Below, in pieces: positions 35,201 to 44,172 of a DNA stretch of 64,000 nt. The position numbers and the translations under genes were made by a program. Numbering within the stretch: the first letter of the stretch is position 1; every line of letters begins with the position of its first letter. The notes beneath the pieces are model-generated. The model was not told the DNA's origin and did no database searches. It saw nothing but the letters and a program-made list of their open reading frames with translations. Origin of the DNA: Dyella mobilis (GTDB lineage: Bacteria > Pseudomonadota > Gammaproteobacteria > Xanthomonadales > Rhodanobacteraceae); the NCBI RefSeq assembly GCF_016904945.1, contig NZ_JADIKF010000038.1, forward strand, positions 602,241 to 666,240. The letters run 5' to 3'.

Positions 35201-36013
35201 GACGACGCGGAACTTGCCAAGGACGCCAAGAAGGCGTGGGCCAATGTCAAGAAAGAGCTGAAGAATATCGTCGGCATGCAGACGGAGCGTCTGTACGAAG
35301 CGCTGTGCATCGGCCGAACCTGGTTGTTCGACGATTGGCAGAGATACGTCAATCAGCACCCCGTCATGCGCCACGTAACGCAGCGCGTGGTCTGGAGTGC
35401 GCGCCGGGAAGGCCAGGTCGTTGCCACGTTCCGCCCGCTGGAAGATGGGACCTTGACCGACTGCCGCGACGAAAGCGTGGCATTGAACCCAGGCGACGTC
35501 GTTTCCATCGCGCATCCATCGCATCTTTTGGACGACGATGTGAAGGTGTGGCAGCAGCATCTGGTGGATTATGAAGTTCCCGCGCTGTTCCAGCAGTTCG
35601 GCAAGGCAACCTATGTATTGCCGAGCGACCGTGCGGATCAGAAGTCCATCGCCGACTTCGAGGGCCATCTGCTGGAAACCTTCGCGCTGAGGGGCCGAGC
35701 GGCGAAACTCGGCTATACGCGCGGCCCTACCGAAGACGCCGGCTGGTTTTCCACGTACGAAAAGCGGTACCCCTCGCTTGGCATCGTGGCGATTATCGAA
35801 TTTACCGGCAATCCGCTGCCGGAAACCAATCGCACCGTGGCACTGCTGAAGATGTCGTTCGCGTCGACCGAAGATGCGGGATGGCAGCGAGCGACCATTC
35901 CGCTGGGCGACATCCCGTCCGTCCTGTTGTCCGAGTCGTACAACGACATGCGAGCCATCGCGGCCGAGGGACCCGGCTTTGATCCCGAGTGGCAAAAAAA
36001 GAGTCAATACTGA
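32270..36013 (+). CDS. DUF4132 domain protein, first gene of a MoxR-VWA-SWIM cluster (YehI-like)
   Basis: A 1247-residue soluble protein with no signal peptide or membrane segment. The middle (about 560-900) is helical and repeat-like, with HEAT-type helices such as NLPNKEPRIISALSAGKAERRTVAAQWLGQLRHQPAIPALEKA. The C-terminal third (about 920-1247) matches the DUF4132 pattern: WTMDELADRTIPSAGFDESGSLSLSFGPRTFTARL, then RLYEALCIGRTWLFDDWQRYVNQHPVMRHVTQRVVWSA, and a closing FTGNPLPETNRTVALLKMSF. GTG 32270 follows AGGGGGAG nine bases upstream. The stop overlaps the ATPase start by one base (TGATG). E. coli YehI has the same domain and neighbours. The role is unknown; its size and helical repeats suggest a scaffold or the client of the ATPase. 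Confidence 0.85.
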   Translation: MLDLIRKVLGGDANGSAKAEPTQFSEEKLKPWLAPIDDIKSGESRSGISKDILSYVLSGSPESVLGELQKYKAVCAQIRVTGYLKSSTSIHPVALYPGFDDIPIDVLVRWTRVLAAAYSALNARQWTLALPGDVREPEALLTHASGVNHSVQSNQKGDIQHVTAVGVEKLLAALGLQPSALLLAAFSMPAQRLWMFDYRAKMVTDLIGYAEAVERHCEVLRPTLFLPLPPQRLHAIDMLGAASDAALIPFTSEIAELATAGNKQVRQAVDALLSRTDSKGLDALKRLAREAKPDQRATALQKIWQIATAGKDEPLETFAVQTASADNAASVRALVLEWNAANESASAGADQYQFETPTIDWSIPNKSQIEGLLDKLDVQVEQSVRHANQQLQERYDRESANAPVKWKPHFVAALEKGEFKKFRSYLMSDETKPVSPVELHRRLSHSHLVPALRTLAADSAFPTTLLLKSLAYFSLLNQHAGVLSGTAITMLSERYRATGHPTLLEISEMLNALGVDGADSLTSAYCNPWDSTVQKTWTQDAAWPFFAKNLATLLRFIDPLRTRHYMLDRKLAYKAVATLPEPPVALINTLYDIALGDAKLDRVLAQAALANLPNKEPRIISALSAGKAERRTVAAQWLGQLRHQPAIPALEKAVSVERLDIPKGAMLDALQMMGQPIEKYLNRDALLADATKSLAKGEPKELAWFPWNALPEITWADSGEPVPAPIVRWFLIQAVKQKVVEPNAILRKYCGMFAARQREALGQFVLETWLAEDIRPINADEAHKAASAQAANTFAQAQAYPALAQSYPQYQGTVEEITARLLPGFLQRPAGSAVDSKGLLAVVGACAGDRAAPAVARYLKQYYGTRASQGKALIATLSWIESPAAIQLMLSIGSRFRTKSFQVEAEKQAKALADRKGWTMDELADRTIPSAGFDESGSLSLSFGPRTFTARLKSDFSVDLFNDEEKPIKALPQPRQDDDAELAKDAKKAWANVKKELKNIVGMQTERLYEALCIGRTWLFDDWQRYVNQHPVMRHVTQRVVWSARREGQVVATFRPLEDGTLTDCRDESVALNPGDVVSIAHPSHLLDDDVKVWQQHLVDYEVPALFQQFGKATYVLPSDRADQKSIADFEGHLLETFALRGRAAKLGYTRGPTEDAGWFSTYEKRYPSLGIVAIIEFTGNPLPETNRTVALLKMSFASTEDAGWQRATIPLGDIPSVLLSESYNDMRAIAAEGPGFDPEWQKKSQY

Positions 36014-37116
36014 TGAATGCTGCGATCGATCAGCCGATTTTGCGCGCGCTGTCCGAGCAGGTGCACGCGCAGGAACTTCAACGGCTTGCCCAAAACGACA
36101 AGGGTGCGCGTCCGCCGGGCTGGGCCTTGACGCCTCGCTCGGTCCGCGCCTTCATCGTCGGCGACGACAAGCTGGGCGTGCGCACCAAGTTTTTCGGCGA
36201 CAACGCGCTCGTCGATCGATGCATCGTTACGCTGATGAGCAACCGCGGGCTGCTGCTGGTGGGCGAGCCCGGCACGGCCAAGTCCATGCTGTCCGAACTG
36301 TTGGCAGCGGCGATCTCGGGCAATTCGACCTGCACGATTCAAGGTACGGCGGGCATCACCGAGGATCAAATCAAATATTCCTGGAACTATGCGCTGCTGC
36401 TCGCCGAAGGCCCCTCAGCGCGTTCTTTGGTGAGAGGCCCGCTTTACGATGCGCTGGCGGAAGGAAAGCTGTGCCGTTTTGAAGAAATCACGCGAGTGCA
36501 GCCGGAAGTCCAGGATTGCCTGATCAGCCTGCTATCGGACAAGCTGCTGCACATTCCGGAGCTGGATGGCGAGGCATCCATCGTATTCGCCAAGCCAGGG
36601 TTCAACCTGCTCGCTACGGCGAACATCCGCGACCGCGGCGTGCACGAGATGTCCAGTGCATTGAAGCGCAGGTTCAATTTCGAGACGGTGCGGCCGATCA
36701 ATGACCGCAAGCTCGAGTCCCGTCTCGTGCGCGACCAGACCGAAGCCCTGCTTGGGCGCTCGAACATCGATATCCCGTTCGACGGCGACATCGTCGAGCT
36801 GCTGGTAACGGCGTTCAACGATCTCAGGCATGGCGTGACGGCGGAGGGCGTGGTCGTCGAAAAGCCTACCGCCGTGATGTCTTCCGCCGAGGCCGTCGCG
36901 GTCGGATATGCGGCGAGCCTGGATGCGCATTACTTCGGAGACGGCAGCGTCGGCGGCGAACACATCGCGCGCCAATTGATCGGCACGGTGCTCAAGGACA
37001 ATCCCGAAGACGGCAAGAAACTGCGGCACTACTTCGACGTGGTGGTAAAGCAGAGAGCGCAAAAGAACAAGCAATGGAAACGGGCGCTCGAAGCGCGCGG
37101 CGAGCTGGAACGCTAG
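36013..37116 (+). CDS. MoxR-type AAA+ ATPase (YehL-like)
   Basis: A 367-residue ATPase. Walker A is G84-E-P-G-T-A-K-S91. The Walker B region reads KLCRFEEITRVQPEVQDCLISLLSDK (E157-E158), where the usual Asp-Glu is Glu-Glu. Sensor 1 is LLATANIRDRG and the arginine-finger region is MSSALKRRFNFETV; a helical lid completes the fold. MoxR ATPases work with VWA proteins as chaperone-like machines (RavA-ViaA, CbbQ-CbbO, NorQ-NorD). ATG 36013 overlaps the previous stop; GTG 35989 is an in-frame alternative that would add eight residues. A VWA partner lies two genes downstream. Confidence 0.9.
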   Translation: MNAAIDQPILRALSEQVHAQELQRLAQNDKGARPPGWALTPRSVRAFIVGDDKLGVRTKFFGDNALVDRCIVTLMSNRGLLLVGEPGTAKSMLSELLAAAISGNSTCTIQGTAGITEDQIKYSWNYALLLAEGPSARSLVRGPLYDALAEGKLCRFEEITRVQPEVQDCLISLLSDKLLHIPELDGEASIVFAKPGFNLLATANIRDRGVHEMSSALKRRFNFETVRPINDRKLESRLVRDQTEALLGRSNIDIPFDGDIVELLVTAFNDLRHGVTAEGVVVEKPTAVMSSAEAVAVGYAASLDAHYFGDGSVGGEHIARQLIGTVLKDNPEDGKKLRHYFDVVVKQRAQKNKQWKRALEARGELER

Positions 37117-37129
37117 GCGCCGGCGTTCC

Positions 37130-39562
37130 ATGGTGACCACCGCATCTCGCATCCGGGAACTCGGCGATCGTTTGATGACGCCGGAACTCATCATCTTTCC
37201 CGTGCGTCATCACAGTCCCGCGTGCTCATGGCAGTTGCGCAGGCTCTTTGCCACCGTCACGCCGTCGAGCGTGCTGGTCGAAGGGCCGCGATCCTTCACG
37301 CCGCTCATTCCGCTGCTGACTCACGAAGCGGCAAAAATGCCGCTGGCCATCTATACGTATGCGGTAATCAAACCCAAAGGCGCACCTGAGCAGCGCCACG
37401 CCTCCTATTTTCCGATGTGCGACTACTCGCCTGAGCTGGTCGCCTTGCGCGAAGCCGCCAAGCGCAGCATTCCGGCGCGGTTCGTCGACCTGGATTTTGC
37501 CGAGCAGATTTATCAGGAAGAACACTGCGATGAAAAGGACGGTAGCTCCCTGCTGGACGAAAAGCGCTTCCGTCGCAGCGCGCATCTGGAGGCCCTGGCG
37601 GAACGTCTGGGTTGCCGCGATCACGAAGAGTTGTGGGAGCACTTGTTCGAGATCGATGCCGGGCACGTGACGCTCAAAGAACACGTTTCCCGCGTGGCAG
37701 CCTACTGCGAGCTGTCGCGGCTCGATTATTCCCAGGAAGACCTCCATCGAGACGGAACGCTGGTGCGCGAGGCCGAAATGGTGCGACACATCCGCGAGGC
37801 CGTCGCCGGTCGCGCGGCAACGGATGGTCCCGTCGTAGCGATCATGGGCGGGTTCCATGCGGTCGCCATGCCGGAGCTGTTGCGGGATGCATCTCCAAGC
37901 CAGCCCTGCGCTACCGGCGATGTCGTCGAAAGCACCTCCGCGTTGATACGTTACAGCTTCGATCGACTCGAGCGCCTCAACGGCTATGCGGCGGGGATGA
38001 CCTCGCCGGCGTGGCAACAACGCATCTGGGAGCGCTTCATGCTGGGCGATGCGACATCGCCGCCGCTGAAGCGAACGCGACAGGACATCGCGCTCGAGAT
38101 GCTGTCGGAAGTCGCGGCGACGTTGCGCTCCAAGTACGACGTCGCCATTCCCATGCCCGCATTGAGTGCTGCCTACGAACAAACGCTTAGCCTTGCACGC
38201 CTTCGGGCCCGTCCGGCCGTTGCCCGCGTCGACGTTCTGGACGCGATAACCAGCTGTTTCATCAAAGGCGAAGTGGGTACGGCAGGGGAAGCGGTACTGG
38301 CGATCGCCAGGCAGGCGTTTACCGGTGCGAGCATCGGCACGGTACCGCCCGGGGCGGGAACGCCGCCGCTGGTGAAAGACGTGATGTGGCGGCTGCGCAA
38401 ACAGAAACTGAAAATCGACAACATCGAGCGCCAGAAAACCACGCTGGACATCTATCGAAATCCTGCGCATCGGATGACCAGCCGGCTGCTGCATGGGCTG
38501 ACGTTTCTTGGTATTCCCTTTGCCCAGCGCATCGCCGGCCCCGACTTCATTCACGGGCAGGGCCTGAATCGGTTGCAGGAAAAGTGGGATTACTGCCACA
38601 CAGCCGCCACGGAAGGCGCGCTCGTGGAAGCCTCCGTGCATGGTGCGACGTTGCCGCTGGCGGTGGCACACCTGTTTGAAAAGAAGCTGGACGCGTTTCG
38701 GGCCGGGGGTGCTTTGGCTACGGCTCGAGCGGGAGCCGCCTTGCTTACCCAGGCATTCGTGTTGGGTTTGCACGATCATCTGCCCGCCGCGTTGGCAACT
38801 TTGCGCACGAGCATCGGTCACGACGCGGAGTTCGAATCGGTCACGGCCGCCGCGGCCGCCGTTTCGTTGCTGGCTCAGGCACGCGAGCCGCTGGAAGCGC
38901 TCGATGCCGGCGAACTGGGAGTGCTGCTCAACACGGCCTATGAGCGCGCCACGTTCCTGGGTGAGGATCTTTCGGTGCCAGCGGACGATCCTGCGAAGGT
39001 GGTCCGCGCGTTGATGCGCTGGCGCGAGATACTGGTCAGCGCGGCCGGCGCGCAGCTCGATGCCAGCCTTTACTGGGCGATGCTGGAGCGCATTCAATCC
39101 ACCCACCCCGTTCCGATCATGCAGGGAGCGGCGACCGGCCTGCGCTATTCGGCGGGCTACCTCGGTGCCGATGCATTGCAAAGTGGGATCGTGGGTCATT
39201 TGCGCGGCCACGCAAAGCCGCAGGACGCCGCGGCTTTCATGCGCGGCCTGTTGCAAACCGCGCGAGAGGTTGCCTGGCAACAACCGGAGCTGCTCGACGC
39301 ATTGGACGAGCTCCTCGCGCAGTGGGATGACGATGCCTTTACCGCCGTTCTTCCCGAATTGCGACTGGCCTTTGCGGAAATGACGCCGCGCGAAACGGAT
39401 CGCATTGCGCGCGTGGTGGCGCAACGTCACGGCGAGGATCAGCTTGGAACGCTGGTCATCCGCGAGCACTCGGCCGCCGACGTGCAATACCACCTCGAAC
39501 TGTCAAAGGTGTTGAACGGCATCCTGCACGAAGACCATCTTGCCGAGTGGGGTGGCGCGTGA
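37130..39562 (+). CDS. DUF5682 family protein (YehM-like)
   Basis: An 810-residue soluble protein. The N-terminal region shows LIIFPVRHHSPACSWQLRRLF (residues 20-40), SSVLVEGPRSF, DLHRDGTLVREAEMVRHIREAV and MGGFHAVAMPEL (H243). These histidine/glutamate motifs resemble the EreA/ChaN/TraB-like fold and may bind a metal, but no reaction is established for DUF5682. The rest is mostly helical. The gene starts 13 bp after the ATPase stop, and its stop overlaps the VWA gene start. It is probably part of one complex with its neighbours. ATG 37130 is taken; an internal ATG at 37175 would begin directly before the conserved core. Confidence 0.82.
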   Translation: MVTTASRIRELGDRLMTPELIIFPVRHHSPACSWQLRRLFATVTPSSVLVEGPRSFTPLIPLLTHEAAKMPLAIYTYAVIKPKGAPEQRHASYFPMCDYSPELVALREAAKRSIPARFVDLDFAEQIYQEEHCDEKDGSSLLDEKRFRRSAHLEALAERLGCRDHEELWEHLFEIDAGHVTLKEHVSRVAAYCELSRLDYSQEDLHRDGTLVREAEMVRHIREAVAGRAATDGPVVAIMGGFHAVAMPELLRDASPSQPCATGDVVESTSALIRYSFDRLERLNGYAAGMTSPAWQQRIWERFMLGDATSPPLKRTRQDIALEMLSEVAATLRSKYDVAIPMPALSAAYEQTLSLARLRARPAVARVDVLDAITSCFIKGEVGTAGEAVLAIARQAFTGASIGTVPPGAGTPPLVKDVMWRLRKQKLKIDNIERQKTTLDIYRNPAHRMTSRLLHGLTFLGIPFAQRIAGPDFIHGQGLNRLQEKWDYCHTAATEGALVEASVHGATLPLAVAHLFEKKLDAFRAGGALATARAGAALLTQAFVLGLHDHLPAALATLRTSIGHDAEFESVTAAAAAVSLLAQAREPLEALDAGELGVLLNTAYERATFLGEDLSVPADDPAKVVRALMRWREILVSAAGAQLDASLYWAMLERIQSTHPVPIMQGAATGLRYSAGYLGADALQSGIVGHLRGHAKPQDAAAFMRGLLQTAREVAWQQPELLDALDELLAQWDDDAFTAVLPELRLAFAEMTPRETDRIARVVAQRHGEDQLGTLVIREHSAADVQYHLELSKVLNGILHEDHLAEWGGA

Positions 39563-40674
39563 CTCCGCTGGAGCGTTGGCGACTCATCCTCGGCCGCTAT
39601 GCCGGCCAGCGCTTGCCGGAGTTGGGCGCTGGATCGATTGCTGGTCGCATGGATGCGGCCCTGGATTATCTATACGGCCGTGAATACGCGGGTCGCGGCA
39701 CGAGGGAGGAGGCGGGCCCCGGCTCGCTCGAAGCGTCGCAGCCGACGCTCGTGCACTGGTTGTCGGAAGTGCGCGAGCTGTTTCCGAAACAGACCGTCGA
39801 GGTGATCGAAAAGCACGCGCTTGAGCGCTACGGCCTGACCGAGCTGGTTACCGATCCGCAGACACTCGAACGCCTGGAACCAAGCCAGGAACTGCTCAAG
39901 ACCCTGATGAGCCTGAGAGGGCACCTCAAGGGTGACGTGCTCGATGTGGCCAGGCGCATCATTCGCCGCGTGGTGGAGGAAATCCGGGCAAAGTTGGAGC
40001 CGGAGATAAGGCGCACCTTGTCGGGACGACTCAATCGCTTCCGCCATTCGCCCATGGCGGTTGCCAAGAATTTCGACGCGATGGGCACGGTTCGCCGCAA
40101 TCTGAAGCATTATGATCGCGAGCGCGGCAAGCTGGTGGTCGAGCATCTGCTTTTTTTCGAACGCAATACGCGGCGGTTGCCGTGGGACGTCATCCTTTGC
40201 GTCGACCAAAGCGGCAGCATGGCAGGTTCGGTAATCCACAGCGCGATCATGGCGGGAATTCTCGCCGCGCTGCCGTCGTTCCGGGTCAAGCTGGTGGTGT
40301 TCGATACCGCCGTGGTCGATCTGTCCGAGCACGTGGATGATCCGGTCGAAATACTGATGAGCGTGCAGCTCGGCGGTGGCACGCACATAGCGCGTGCGAT
40401 GAGCTATTGCGCGCAACTGGTCGAGAACCCGCATCGCACCGTGATCGCGCTGGTCAGCGATTTCTGCGAAGGCGCCCCGCCCAGCGAATTGCTGGGCGTC
40501 GTGCGGCAGCTGGCCGAAGCCCGCGTGAAATTGATCGGCCTCGCCGCCTTGGACGGGCAGGTGAATCCGGTCTACGACCGGCAAATGGCGCAACAGTTGG
40601 CTGCGCTAGGCATGGAGATTGCCGCACTCACTCCGCAGCATCTGGCGCAATGGCTCGTGAAGGTGATCTCGTGA
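39559..40674 (+). CDS. VWA domain protein, MoxR partner (YehP-like)
   Basis: A 371-residue protein. The N-terminal half is helical with a long charged stretch (PEIRRTLSGRLNRFRHSPMAVAKNFDAMGTVRRNLKHYD). The VWA domain (about 208-371) has a complete MIDAS: D216-x-S218-x-S220 in CVDQSGSM, T in LGGGTHIARAM, and D in ALVSDFCEG, so a divalent metal is expected. VWA proteins of this type act as adaptors that MoxR ATPases use to engage or remodel targets (known for ViaA and CbbO). GTG 39559 is chosen because GTGA overlaps the previous stop; GTG 39547 is an alternative. The stop again overlaps the SWIM gene start. Confidence 0.88.
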   Translation: MTPLERWRLILGRYAGQRLPELGAGSIAGRMDAALDYLYGREYAGRGTREEAGPGSLEASQPTLVHWLSEVRELFPKQTVEVIEKHALERYGLTELVTDPQTLERLEPSQELLKTLMSLRGHLKGDVLDVARRIIRRVVEEIRAKLEPEIRRTLSGRLNRFRHSPMAVAKNFDAMGTVRRNLKHYDRERGKLVVEHLLFFERNTRRLPWDVILCVDQSGSMAGSVIHSAIMAGILAALPSFRVKLVVFDTAVVDLSEHVDDPVEILMSVQLGGGTHIARAMSYCAQLVENPHRTVIALVSDFCEGAPPSELLGVVRQLAEARVKLIGLAALDGQVNPVYDRQMAQQLAALGMEIAALTPQHLAQWLVKVIS

Positions 40675-42779
40675 GCCTGCGCACCGCATTGCGGGCCCAA
40701 TTGCGCGCCATGGACGAGGAAGCCTTTGTGGCTCTCGCCAACCGTGGACTCTACCGGCGGGCGGGCAAGGACCTCGAATCGGTAAGCGTGCGCCTCGGCG
40801 AAGAAACCGGTGACGCGCTGCACGTGAGCGTGGGTGACAGAACGGTGACCTTCAGTTCTGCGGGCGTGGCCAACGCCCGCTGCGATTGCCCGTCCACCAC
40901 GGTGTGCCAGCACATCATTGCCGCGGCGATGTGGCTCCAGAACCAGGCTGCGCTCGATGAGGCATCGACCGGCACATCGACCGGCTCGGCGCAGGATGAT
41001 GCGGAAGCCTCGGTGCGCGACAGCTTGTGTGCCGAACTGGAGGCGTTCGGCGACGAGCAGCTCATCGCATACGCGGGCAAAGCTGCGTACCGCTGGGCCT
41101 GGCAGTTCGTGCAGAACATGGAGGTACTGCCGAAAATAGGCGGAGAGCGGCACATCAGTATCGAGTTGCCGGAGCTCAGGATGACTTTTCGCTATCCCGG
41201 GGGACCGCTCGACAACCTGATCAGCGAGCATCGCGGCAGCAAACTGGAAAAATATCGCATTGCCGCCGTGCTCGCTTACCGCAGAGCCAACAACCTGGAG
41301 ATCGTCGCGCCTACGGTACGCGAAGAGGCACGTAGCGGGCAGATCGATTTCGGCAAAGACCATGCCATTGCAGAGCGCGCGGACCAGGCGCTTGCAACGT
41401 CCAGGCAGCGATTGCGTGAAAACGTCATCGAGCTGTTGCAGGAAAGTGTCGAGCTCGGCCTCTCGCATCTCTCCATCGGCACGCACGAGCGCTACGCTAC
41501 TCTTGCTGTATGGGCCCAAGGTGCCCAGTACCCCCGCCTGGCGCTGCTCTTGCGGCGGTTGGCCGATCACGTCGAGCTGCTGCTCGAGCGCGCAAGTTCC
41601 GCCGACGAACATCGGCTGCTGGACGAGGCTTCGCTCGCCCTGGCGCTGACCACCGCGATCGACCGCTCCGCCGCAAAGCAACTCCAGCCCAAGGCACTCA
41701 TCGGGCGCTCGCGGGAACAATACGCGTCCACCTCCACCATCGAGCTGGTCGGGCTGGGTGCAAGCCCCTGGCGATCGGCGTCGGGATATGTGGGGCTGAC
41801 CATGCTGTTCTGGTCGCCGGAGGAAGGGGAGTTTCTTTCGTGCACGGACGCGCGCCCTGAGGCGCAAGGATTCTTCAACCCGATAGCACGCTACGAGGCA
41901 CCCGGTCCCTGGTCGGGGCTGATATCGCCAGCACACGCGACCGGGCGCCGCCTTGCGTTGATGGGCGCGCGGGTCAGCGGAAGCGGCCGCATATCCGGGT
42001 CAGAAGCGACGTCGGCGCTGATCAAGACCGACCGTCATTTCGACCAGGCATTGTCCGGCTTGCCGACCCACGTGTCCTGGAAAGAGCTGGCCGAGGCCTT
42101 CATCAACGCGGGACGAAACCTGCTCAGCGAGCCCAAGCCACTGCGCTGCTGGTTTGCGCTCAAGGTCGCGCGCTTCGGCGAACCGAGCTTCGATTCCGCC
42201 AGGCAACTGCTTACGTGGCCGCTATTCGATCGCGAGCAGAATTCGCTCGTAGCGGAAATACCTTATTCGAACTATTCGGCGGCAGCGATCGACGCCTTGC
42301 TGGCAAAGGATGCGACCGGCATCGACAGCGAGGCGCTGGTGATTGCGCGCATGCGCGCGCAGGACGGCCGGCTCGTCGCCGAGCCGCTCAGTTTGTTGAG
42401 CCGCGACGCGGGCGGCGAACTGGTCGTCGAGGCGCTGTATTTTCCCGAGCAAAGCAAAAACGTGGTGGCCGCAACACCATCACTTGGCGCTGCTGCGCCG
42501 GGCGAAGCGTTTGGGCACCGATCGCACCCTTCGCAAAATCTGCGGCTCGATGAACTCGCCCACGCATTGCGGCGATCGGCGGAACGGGGCGCGAACGATG
42601 CATTCAGGCGCGAACTCGATCGTTGCATAGCCACGCTGCGCGTTACGGGTTTCAACGGCTTCACCACATCGCTGCCGCAGGAAACGCCAGCGCACTATTT
42701 GCTGCGCGCCAACTTCGTCAGGATGCAGTACCTGCGGTTGCTCGGGGATGAAGAGGAAACGGAATCCGAAGTCCTCTAG
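40671..42779 (+). CDS. SWIM zinc-finger protein (YehQ-like)
   Basis: A 702-residue protein. The SWIM motif is C71-x-C73-x5-C79-x-H81 in RCDCPSTTVCQHIIAAAMWL, a zinc-binding module found in DNA-related and protein-binding proteins. The remaining 600 residues are mixed helix/strand without a recognised catalytic motif; RSREQYASTSTIELVGLGASPW and GRRLALMGARVSGSGRISGSEA are the most family-like segments. GTG 40671 overlaps the VWA stop (GTGA). It is last in the five-gene unit. Substrate or nucleic-acid binding is the plausible role; function unproven. Confidence 0.85.
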   Translation: MSLRTALRAQLRAMDEEAFVALANRGLYRRAGKDLESVSVRLGEETGDALHVSVGDRTVTFSSAGVANARCDCPSTTVCQHIIAAAMWLQNQAALDEASTGTSTGSAQDDAEASVRDSLCAELEAFGDEQLIAYAGKAAYRWAWQFVQNMEVLPKIGGERHISIELPELRMTFRYPGGPLDNLISEHRGSKLEKYRIAAVLAYRRANNLEIVAPTVREEARSGQIDFGKDHAIAERADQALATSRQRLRENVIELLQESVELGLSHLSIGTHERYATLAVWAQGAQYPRLALLLRRLADHVELLLERASSADEHRLLDEASLALALTTAIDRSAAKQLQPKALIGRSREQYASTSTIELVGLGASPWRSASGYVGLTMLFWSPEEGEFLSCTDARPEAQGFFNPIARYEAPGPWSGLISPAHATGRRLALMGARVSGSGRISGSEATSALIKTDRHFDQALSGLPTHVSWKELAEAFINAGRNLLSEPKPLRCWFALKVARFGEPSFDSARQLLTWPLFDREQNSLVAEIPYSNYSAAAIDALLAKDATGIDSEALVIARMRAQDGRLVAEPLSLLSRDAGGELVVEALYFPEQSKNVVAATPSLGAAAPGEAFGHRSHPSQNLRLDELAHALRRSAERGANDAFRRELDRCIATLRVTGFNGFTTSLPQETPAHYLLRANFVRMQYLRLLGDEEETESEVL

Positions 42780-42849
42780 CCGGCCACTGAGGGAAAAAGT
42801 TTCACGTGGTTGCCGATAGCTCGTGCCGGCTGCCATGTGGATGCGGGCA

Positions 42850-44172
42850 CTACGGCAGCGTAATCACCGCCGCAAGCCCGCCGCCCGATTGATTGGAAAG
42901 TCGAAGGTCGCCACCGATGGCCCGTGCCAGTTGCGCGGCGATGGCCAGGCCCAGGCCGGCGCCGCCGGTGTCGCGGTTGCGCGAGCCCTCCAGCCGATAG
43001 AAGGGTTGCAGCACCTGTTCCAGTTGATCGTCGGGAATGCCCGGCCCGCGGTCGCACACGGCCATGCACAATGCGCCCTCGTCGTTGCGCCAGCTGCTGA
43101 CCTCGGCCGAACCGCCGTACTTGATGGCGTTATCGATCAGGTTGCCCAGCACGCGCCGCAGCGCCTGTTGGCGAACCATGGACGTGCCTTTGACGGAATC
43201 GGCCATGGCCACGGGTTTGCCGATGTCCTGATAGTCGAACACCAGGCTTTCCAGAAACGCTTTGACGTCCATGCGCACCGGCGTCTCCGCACCGCCATGT
43301 GCGCTGCGTGCATAGGCGACGCCTTCGCGCACGAGGTGTTCCATCTCGTGCAGGTCGCGGAGAATCTTCGGGCGCTCTTCGCCTTCATCCAGCGATTCGG
43401 CGCGTAAGCGCATGCGCGTGATGGGTGTCTGCAAGTCGTGCGAGATCGAGGCGAGGATGTGCAGGCGCTCCTTGAGGTGGCGCGCGATGCGCTCCTGCAT
43501 GGTGTTGAAGGCGATCGCTGCCTTCGCCACCTCCACGGGGCCTGCCTCGCTCATGCGCGGGCCGTCCGCAGTCGGCGTCATGGCTTCCGCGGCCTGCGCA
43601 AGTTGCGCCAGCGGATGCGCGGCCAACCGCACGGCCAGCCAGGTACACGCGAGCAACAGGCACAGCTGCAACACCAGAACGATCGGCAGCCATTGCGCGA
43701 TCGGCGCCACGCCGCGCGGCGTGACTTCGAGCGTGAGCGCCGAGCCGTCGTGCAGGGTGAAATGCACCTGGTAGCGCTCCGGATGCATCGAAATCGTGTC
43801 GCCCTGCACGCGGTAACCCGGGCCGACTTCTCTTTCGATCCGCTGCACGAGTTGCCGCGAGCGTTCGGTAGCCAGCGGCATGCCCGGTTGGCCCTGTCCA
43901 AGCAGGAAAAAGTAGTTGTCACGCCGCAGCAGGATCAGCCAGTCGGCGCGCTCGGCGGCGGGCAGGCGGTCCAGCATGGCCACCGAGGTACCCACTTCGT
44001 GCTCGACCGTGTCGAGCATGGTGGTGGTGGCGCTTTCGTAGCGCTCGTAGAACATCACTGCAAAGGAAAGCCCCTGCGCCAGCATCAGCCCGATAAAGAT
44101 GATCAGGTAGATGCGCGACGCCATGCTGCGCGGCAGCCAGCGCTTCGGTGCCATCGATGCCGCCTGGTTCAC
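42850..44172 (-). CDS. EnvZ-like sensor histidine kinase
   Basis: A 440-residue inner-membrane kinase. Helices at about 22-42 and 163-183 bracket a periplasmic domain of about 120 residues. A HAMP domain follows (AAHPLAQLAQAAEAM), then H245 in ILASISHDLQTPITRMRLR, an N box VLGNLIDNAIKYG, G1 VCDRGPGIPD, and G2 GGAGLGLAIAAQLA. The start is GTG 44172, overlapping the regulator stop by 4 bp (GTGA). It is third in an operon behind a thioredoxin-like gene and its OmpR-type partner. A redox or envelope-stress signal is a reasonable guess from that context. Confidence 0.93.
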   Translation of the reverse strand: MNQAASMAPKRWLPRSMASRIYLIIFIGLMLAQGLSFAVMFYERYESATTTMLDTVEHEVGTSVAMLDRLPAAERADWLILLRRDNYFFLLGQGQPGMPLATERSRQLVQRIEREVGPGYRVQGDTISMHPERYQVHFTLHDGSALTLEVTPRGVAPIAQWLPIVLVLQLCLLLACTWLAVRLAAHPLAQLAQAAEAMTPTADGPRMSEAGPVEVAKAAIAFNTMQERIARHLKERLHILASISHDLQTPITRMRLRAESLDEGEERPKILRDLHEMEHLVREGVAYARSAHGGAETPVRMDVKAFLESLVFDYQDIGKPVAMADSVKGTSMVRQQALRRVLGNLIDNAIKYGGSAEVSSWRNDEGALCMAVCDRGPGIPDDQLEQVLQPFYRLEGSRNRDTGGAGLGLAIAAQLARAIGGDLRLSNQSGGGLAAVITLP

